Positions 5,486 through 9,326 of a stretch of 9,326 nucleotides of DNA are shown piece after piece. The DNA is from Negativicutes bacterium UBA1444 (GTDB lineage Bacteria; Bacillota; Negativicutes; UBA1444), in NCBI GenBank assembly GCA_002329525.1, contig DCTI01000140.1:1-9326 (forward strand). Reading direction: 5' to 3'. The notes under the pieces are model-generated. The model worked only from the letters and a program-made list of their open reading frames with translations. It searched no databases and had not been told where the DNA came from. Numbering within the stretch: position 1 is the first letter of the stretch; each line of letters opens with the position of its first letter. The position numbers were made by a program, and so were the translations under genes.

Positions 5486-6661
5486 ATGCTGGTCAATGAA
5501 GACTTGGCACAACGCATCGTGGATTCGACGATGTCCCTGGTTCATCGGAATGTCAATATCATGAATCGCGAAGGAATGATCATCGCCACAGGCCATCCGC
5601 ATCGTCTGCATACTTTTCACAAAGGCGCCAAAGACGTCATTGAAACTGGCATGGTCATCGAAATATATCCCGAGCAACTCCAACGGTATCCGGGCGCATT
5701 GGAAGGGGTCAATCTGCCGATCGTGCTGGATGAACAGGTGGTCGGCGTGATCGGGGTTTTTGGCGTACCGGACGAGGTGCGGGATACGGGTCGCCTGGTC
5801 AAAACCATCACCGAACTGATTCTGGAACGCGAATTACTGCAGGAAGCCACCCGCTCGCGATACAAGCTGCGTGAACAATTTGTCGAAACCATGCTGCAAA
5901 CGGATCTGCTCAGCGCCTTGCCCAAAGTCAAACGTCTGGCAAAAGCCATCAACATCAATCTGACCGTGCCGCGGGCCGTTGCCGTGACCGACATGGCCCC
6001 GTTCATACAAATGGCCGTGTCTGGCTACGGAACTTCGGAGCTGGTGCTGGAGCGCTCGACCGAAGCAATCCTGAAACATATTGAGCAGGAAGGTCTCGTG
6101 CAGAACCAGGATATTGCCGTAATCTGGGATGAACGATTGATCGTGCTGAAGGCATTTGGCCCGGCGTGGCAGCCGGAACAGGCAACCGAATGGGGAAGGA
6201 CATTGCTGTCCGGATTGCGTGTGCTCAGTCCCGAAATCGCCTGCTGTGGGATCGGCAGTATTTCTGCTTCACTCGGCGACTATAGCGTTTCGTATCGCCA
6301 GGCCTGCTACTGTTTGACACATTGTCAGACCCATTCCCCGCTGCAGTCCATTTATGAACGGCGGTTACTGTTCGATTATCTATTGACCGAGACGGCCAGC
6401 CCGGCCACCAACACGGCACTGGCCCCCCTGGCCCAAAAATTCCGGGATTTTTTAGACAAGAAAAAAGACGGCCGCAAAACGTTGGCCACCTTGCTCGAAG
6501 CCAACCTGAACTTAAGTAATGCCGCCGACATGCTTCATGTCCACCGCAATACGCTGATGTTTCGTCTGGATCAACTTCAGCGAATTACCGACCTAGACCC
6601 GGCGCATCATTTCGAAGACGCCGTACTGTGCCGAATTTTGCTGAATTCAACCAACCCTTAA
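5486..6661 (+). CDS. CdaR-type transcription regulator (sugar-diacid-recognition plus PucR HTH)
   Basis: A 391-residue regulator. Residues about 4-137 match the putative sugar-diacid-recognition domain of CdaR: an N-terminal LAQRIVDSTM helix, then NIMNREGMIIATGHPHR and NLPIVLDEQVVGVIGVFG. The middle carries the GGDEF-derived domain common to CdaR/PucR proteins. Residues about 335-391 form the PucR-family helix-turn-helix, with LLEANLNLSNAADMLHVHRN and TLMFRLDQLQRITDLDP. Known relatives such as E. coli CdaR and B. subtilis YsfB respond to small acids like glycerate, glucarate or glycolate. The ATG has GGAGG (5472-5476) 9 nt upstream. It is transcribed away from the transporter-MBL operon, the standard layout for a local regulator, so it probably senses the compound that operon handles. 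The gene ends at a hairpin terminator. Confidence 0.9.
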   Translation: MLVNEDLAQRIVDSTMSLVHRNVNIMNREGMIIATGHPHRLHTFHKGAKDVIETGMVIEIYPEQLQRYPGALEGVNLPIVLDEQVVGVIGVFGVPDEVRDTGRLVKTITELILERELLQEATRSRYKLREQFVETMLQTDLLSALPKVKRLAKAININLTVPRAVAVTDMAPFIQMAVSGYGTSELVLERSTEAILKHIEQEGLVQNQDIAVIWDERLIVLKAFGPAWQPEQATEWGRTLLSGLRVLSPEIACCGIGSISASLGDYSVSYRQACYCLTHCQTHSPLQSIYERRLLFDYLLTETASPATNTALAPLAQKFRDFLDKKKDGRKTLATLLEANLNLSNAADMLHVHRNTLMFRLDQLQRITDLDPAHHFEDAVLCRILLNSTNP

Positions 6662-6708
6662 AATTTTAGCCTATCCGGCCCAAAAGTGAAAATATCCGAG
6701 TGAATCTG

Positions 6709-6740
6709 AATCGACTGACAGGCATATGTCAGTCGATTTT
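6709..6740 (+). terminator. Hairpin terminator after the CdaR-type regulator
   Basis: A perfect 12-bp stem (6709-6720 with 6727-6738; core CGACTGACA/TGTCAGTCG) closes a 6-nt GGCATA loop and runs into TTTT at 6737-6740. The stem is only moderately GC-rich and the T-run is short, so termination may be partial. The same symmetric sequence lies about 45 bp before the VWA start and could alternatively be an operator. Confidence 0.6.
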
Positions 6741-6782
6741 GTTATGCTGGCATCAAAAAAAAGAAAGAGGAGGCGTTCCAAC

Positions 6783-8042
6783 ATGGCATCTCTGAGCCTG
6801 AGCGCGAAACTCAATAGGAAATATCTCGTCCCGGGAATAACCCAACCAGTATACTTGATGATCGATCTGGAAGCGAAGCAACCGGAGGCGGGCAAGAGCC
6901 GCCAATCGCTTAACCTCGGCTTCGTCATCGACCGCAGCGGCTCGATGAGCGGCGAAAAAATCGAGTACACCAAACAGGCCGTCCAGTACGCCATCAACCA
7001 CTTCGCCCCGCAGGACACCGCCTCGCTGACCGTCTACGACGACGAGGTGCAGGTGCTGTATCCGGCCCAACACGTCAAATTCAAGGACGAGTTCAAAGGA
7101 TTCGTCAGCCAGATCTTTCCCGGCGGCATGACCAATCTCAGCGGCGGTCTGGTCGCTGGCTACCGCGAGGTCGAGAAATATGCCGCCCCGGATCGGGTGA
7201 ACCGGGTGCTGCTGCTGACCGACGGACTGGCGAACCGGGGCATCATCGAACCGAAGCGACTGTGCGGTAAGGTCGCCGGCATGAAAAAAGCCGGTGTCAC
7301 GGTCACGACCCTGGGCGTCGGCGACGATTTCGACGAGGACCTGCTTACGAAGATGGCCGAGCAAAGCGGCGGCAACTATTACTTCATCGACTCCACCGAC
7401 CACATCCCGCAGATCTTCGCCCAGGAACTGCAGGCGCTCCTGGCGGTGGTGGCGCAGAACGTGAAGGTCAGTTTCCGTTGCGCCGACGCGGTGACCGTGA
7501 CGAAAGTCTGGAACTATCCGCCCAGCGGCGACCGGGTGGTCGAGATCGCCCTGCCGGACCTGTTCGGCGCCGACCGCAAGATCATCCTTCTGGAGCTGGC
7601 GGTCACGCCGTCCGCCGAAGGCGCGCTGTCCCTCGGTACGGTCGCTATCGCTTACGACGATGCAGGAGAAAAACTGGAATATGTATCCTACGGTCTCGAC
7701 CTGAGCGCGGCAGCAACCCGGGACCGGGAGTTGCTGGAACAACCGGAGGAGCAGACGGTCATGGTGCAGGTGGAACTGAACCGTACCGCCGAGGCCCGTG
7801 AAGAAGCGATCCGGCTGGCCGACGCCGGGGATTTCGACGCCGCGTCGTCTGCCTTGAAAGACCGGTACCACACCCTCGACGCGATGGAATGTCTGGCACC
7901 GGAAATGCGGCCGGAAGTCGCGCTGGAACTGCGGCATCTGCACGAAGCCCTGGCGAAAATCGATGCCAAAGACTACGATGCGAACTTGCGTAAAAAAATG
8001 TCCTACCACAACTACCAGCGCCGCAACACAAAAAAATCCTGA
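6783..8042 (+). CDS. Cytosolic von Willebrand factor A domain protein
   Basis: A 419-residue protein without a signal peptide or membrane segment. The VWA domain spans about residues 43-215 with a complete metal-ion-dependent adhesion site: DRSGSMSG (Asp50, Ser52, Ser54), Thr117 in GGMTNLSGG and Asp147 in LTDGLAN. It should therefore bind a divalent metal and a partner protein. A beta-rich segment follows (about 220-330), then a helical tail with TPR-like character (EEAIRLADAGDFDAASSAL) and a very basic C-terminus. AGGAGG (6768-6773) sits 9 nt before ATG 6783, which favours this start over ATG 6726, which lies in the upstream hairpin. The partner is unknown; no MoxR-type AAA ATPase is adjacent. 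A WYL regulator follows 48 bp downstream on the same strand, so the pair is probably co-transcribed. GC content looks higher than in the transporter region. Confidence 0.9.
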   Translation: MASLSLSAKLNRKYLVPGITQPVYLMIDLEAKQPEAGKSRQSLNLGFVIDRSGSMSGEKIEYTKQAVQYAINHFAPQDTASLTVYDDEVQVLYPAQHVKFKDEFKGFVSQIFPGGMTNLSGGLVAGYREVEKYAAPDRVNRVLLLTDGLANRGIIEPKRLCGKVAGMKKAGVTVTTLGVGDDFDEDLLTKMAEQSGGNYYFIDSTDHIPQIFAQELQALLAVVAQNVKVSFRCADAVTVTKVWNYPPSGDRVVEIALPDLFGADRKIILLELAVTPSAEGALSLGTVAIAYDDAGEKLEYVSYGLDLSAAATRDRELLEQPEEQTVMVQVELNRTAEAREEAIRLADAGDFDAASSALKDRYHTLDAMECLAPEMRPEVALELRHLHEALAKIDAKDYDANLRKKMSYHNYQRRNTKKS

Positions 8043-8090
8043 TTTGGGCAGGAAAGCTAAGGAAAAGGTGGAAGTAATCTGGGGGAGGGG

Positions 8091-9065
8091 ATGCTGTTGA
8101 CGAACTCGGCCAAACTCATCCGGCTGGTGAAGATCATGTCGCTGATCGACCGTCGGCAGGGCGCGACATTACAACACATCGTCGACGAGTGCGGCGTTTG
8201 CTCCCGGACCGTGTACCGGGACATCGAGGCGCTGGCGGAAGGCGAACTGAAGGTTTTCTTCGATCCGCAGACCCACAGTTACCGGTTCACCGAGAAGGTG
8301 TTCCTGCAGCCACTGACCTTTTCCCTGGAGGAAGCCACTGCGCTCGTCCAGGTGATCCAGGGCCTCGGCAAACCGAATACGCCGCTGCGGACCAGTCTGC
8401 GCCAGGCGCAGGAAAAGATCATAGCCTGCCTGCCGCAGGAACGGCAGAAGAAAGTGGAGGAAGGCCGGCGGGCCGTCGATGTCCGCCTGGTGAACCAGCC
8501 GGCGGAAGTCTGTCGGGATATCTTCGGCTGCGTGGAGCGGGCGGTGCGGGAACGACGCCAGCTGCAAGCCCGTTATTACACGAAAAGCCGGGAAGAGTGG
8601 ACGGAACGGGTGCTGGATCCTTATGTCATCAGCTTTCGCGGTAACGCCTGGTACCTGGTTGCCTACTGCCACCTTCGCTCGAAGGTCATGATCTTCCGTC
8701 TGGACCGCCTGGGAGAAGCCTCCCTGCTGCCGACCACTTTCGAACTGCCTCGGAACTTTTCACCGGATGCGTTCTTTGCCGGCAGCTGGTTCATCGAGCA
8801 GGGCGAGCCGGTGAAGGTCCGGCTGCGGTTTGCCCCGGCGGCGGCCCGCTGGGTGAGGGAAGCCCATTTCCATGATTCGCAGCGGCTGGAGGAACTGCCG
8901 GACGGGGAACTGCTGTTCGAAGTCACGGTCCAAGGTACTCGCGAGATCACCCGCTGGATCCTCGGCTACGGCGCCGACGTCGAAGTGCTGGAACCGCCGG
9001 AAGTGCGGCAGACGGTAACGGCGGCGGCCCGGCGGATGGCAGGGATGTACGACGCGCCGGGATGA
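8091..9065 (+). CDS. WYL-domain transcription regulator (DeoR-like HTH)
   Basis: A 324-residue regulator. Residues about 8-65 form the winged helix-turn-helix (LQHIVDECGVCSRTVYRDIEAL). The WYL domain spans about 147-215 and includes the literal motif in GNAWYLVAYCHLRSKVMIFRLDRL, and a C-terminal WCX-like extension runs to about 315. WYL domains are thought to sense ligands, in several cases nucleic acid or nucleotides, and often control stress, repair or defence genes. ATG 8091 abuts the purine run GGGGGAGGGG (8081-8090), which is too close to serve it. TTG 8097 would lie 8 nt from GGAGG (8084-8088) and may be the true start, giving 322 residues. It follows the VWA gene by 48 bp, and its stop codon overlaps the ATG of a small repeat ORF (TGATG at 9063-9067). 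Its likely target is its own operon (inference). Confidence 0.88.
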   Translation: MLLTNSAKLIRLVKIMSLIDRRQGATLQHIVDECGVCSRTVYRDIEALAEGELKVFFDPQTHSYRFTEKVFLQPLTFSLEEATALVQVIQGLGKPNTPLRTSLRQAQEKIIACLPQERQKKVEEGRRAVDVRLVNQPAEVCRDIFGCVERAVRERRQLQARYYTKSREEWTERVLDPYVISFRGNAWYLVAYCHLRSKVMIFRLDRLGEASLLPTTFELPRNFSPDAFFAGSWFIEQGEPVKVRLRFAPAAARWVREAHFHDSQRLEELPDGELLFEVTVQGTREITRWILGYGADVEVLEPPEVRQTVTAAARRMAGMYDAPG

Positions 9066-9187
9066 TGGCTAAAAAAATAGGAAGCACCTCTGGGGTAAAA
9101 TCTTTGCCGGCGGGGGAAAACTTTTTACCCTCGGGGGCAATATCCTTACCCCCGGGGGTAAATACTTTTCCCCGAACTATCCTATAG
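9065..9187 (+). CDS. Possible 40-residue repeat-encoded small ORF
   Basis: It begins at ATG 9065, overlapping the stop of the WYL gene as TGATG, and ends at TAG 9185-9187. After MAKKIGST it consists of four seven-residue units: SGVKSLP, AGENFLP, SGAISLP, PGVNTFP, then a short tail. The start overlap is a classic coupling arrangement, but there is no clear Shine-Dalgarno sequence. A 21-bp repeat free of stop codons stays open in that frame whether or not it is translated, and the minus strand is also open here. I do not recognise the peptide. It may be a real small protein or merely non-coding tandem repeats. Confidence 0.3.
   Translation: MAKKIGSTSGVKSLPAGENFLPSGAISLPPGVNTFPRTIL
9087..9175. 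repeat. Tandem array of four degenerate 21-bp repeats with internal symmetry
   Basis: Four units have the pattern CC-N-N-C-GGGG-N-AAA-N3-TT, with G-runs at 9092-9095, 9112-9116, 9133-9137 and 9154-9158, exactly 21 bp apart by codon alignment, and a partial fifth unit at 9170-9175. Each G-run can pair with the C-run of the next unit across an AAA/TTT core, for example GGGG (9155-9158) with CCCC (9170-9173). The array is thus a chain of small stem-loops. Units differ in sequence but keep the period and the symmetry, which suggests selection on structure or on a heptapeptide. Confidence 0.8.
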
Positions 9188-9317
9188 AACTTATACAAGT
9201 AACTTACCATGGAAGGGAACGAATTAAATTAAGGGCAAAATTCTTGCCATAGGAAAATTTTTCAAAAAGCGTTCGCAAACGAAAAAAGTGACGATAATGG
9301 AGTGGGGGTGAATTATC
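9188..9317. other. AT-rich intergenic leader before the next gene
   Basis: No gene is seen. It contains a decayed repeat-like copy (9233-9262) with a GGCAA/TTGCC hairpin at 9234-9248, then an A-rich tract with the short dyad CGTT/AACG around 9270-9281. GATAAT at 9293-9298 resembles a -10, but its expected start would fall in the ribosome binding site, so no promoter is called. Confidence 0.5.
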
Positions 9318-9326
9318 ATGAAAAGG
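9318..9326 (+). CDS. Start of the next gene (first three codons only)
   Basis: GGGGGTGA (9304-9311) lies 6 nt before ATG 9318, followed by codons for Lys and Arg up to the edge of the window. The ribosome binding site is convincing, and a lysine/arginine second and third codon would suit either a membrane or secreted protein or a cytosolic one, so the product cannot be named. Confidence 0.55.

Noticed and set aside
6753..8009. A 418-codon open frame on the minus strand across the VWA gene
   Set aside because: It is an antisense shadow: the plus frame has a complete VWA domain with all metal-site residues and an ideal ribosome binding site, while the minus translation is low in recognisable motifs and rich in Arg, His and Gln, as GC-rich shadows are.
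9092..9158. G-quadruplex formed by the four G-runs of the repeat array
   Set aside because: The linkers between runs are about 16-17 nt, too long for a stable intramolecular quadruplex, and each G-run has a nearer C-run partner.
8947..9210. An 87-codon minus-strand frame with GKxFxPx heptad repeats
   Set aside because: The start at 9210 has no Shine-Dalgarno sequence, and the second half is only antisense to the WYL gene. The repeat is open on both strands simply because its 21-bp period is a multiple of three and lacks stops.
9087..9262. CRISPR array
   Set aside because: The units are contiguous 21-bp degenerate repeats without spacers, and no cas genes are present.
9270..9298. Promoter with GATAAT (9293-9298) for the gene at 9318
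   Set aside because: No acceptable -35 lies at 16-18 bp, and the predicted transcription start would fall within the ribosome binding site.

Overview
The window reads as a chromosomal segment of an anaerobic or facultative, motile Firmicute-like bacterium. The grounds are strong AGGAGG-type ribosome binding sites, sigma-A-type promoters with 17-bp spacers, a BirA-regulated bioY-bioB unit, a chemoreceptor, and a biotin synthase of the type I associate with obligate anaerobes. Moderately high GC with Firmicute-style signals would suit Negativicutes (Sporomusaceae-like), but that placement is a low-confidence inference. No tRNA, rRNA, CRISPR array, insertion sequence or phage gene was seen.

Layout. 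(1) 1-487: C-terminal end of a methyl-accepting chemotaxis protein. (2) 488-718: an intergenic region holding a possible three-way-junction RNA or terminator (511-606), then the bioY promoter (TTTACA, 17 bp, TATAAT) bracketed by two BirA-box-like palindromes. (3) 719-2270: bioY (biotin transporter S component) overlapping bioB (biotin synthase) by 8 bp. (4) 2349-2954: a DnaQ-like DEDDh 3'-5' exonuclease whose 5' end carries a long hairpin inside the reading frame. It meets the next gene tail to tail with one base between the stop codons. (5) 5233-2956, minus strand: an Nramp-superfamily transporter lacking the canonical metal-binding motifs, then a metallo-beta-lactamase-fold protein of the dihydropterin-synthase-like type, 25 bp apart and probably one operon. 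(6) 5234-5485: divergent control region with a strong plus-strand promoter and two palindromes. (7) 5486-6661: a CdaR-type (sugar-diacid-recognition/PucR-HTH) regulator, ending at a hairpin terminator. (8) 6783-9065: a cytosolic von Willebrand factor A protein followed by a WYL-domain transcription regulator. (9) 9065-9187: a 40-codon ORF overlapping the WYL stop codon and made almost wholly of four 21-bp repeats, with a decayed copy further downstream. The next gene begins at 9318.

How the parts fit. bioY-bioB is a salvage-plus-final-step biotin unit under biotin/BirA repression. The Nramp-like carrier, MBL-fold enzyme and divergent CdaR-type regulator form a self-contained uptake/hydrolysis/sensing module of unknown substrate, the best candidate here for an undescribed system. 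The VWA-WYL pair with its repeat-made small ORF is a second candidate.
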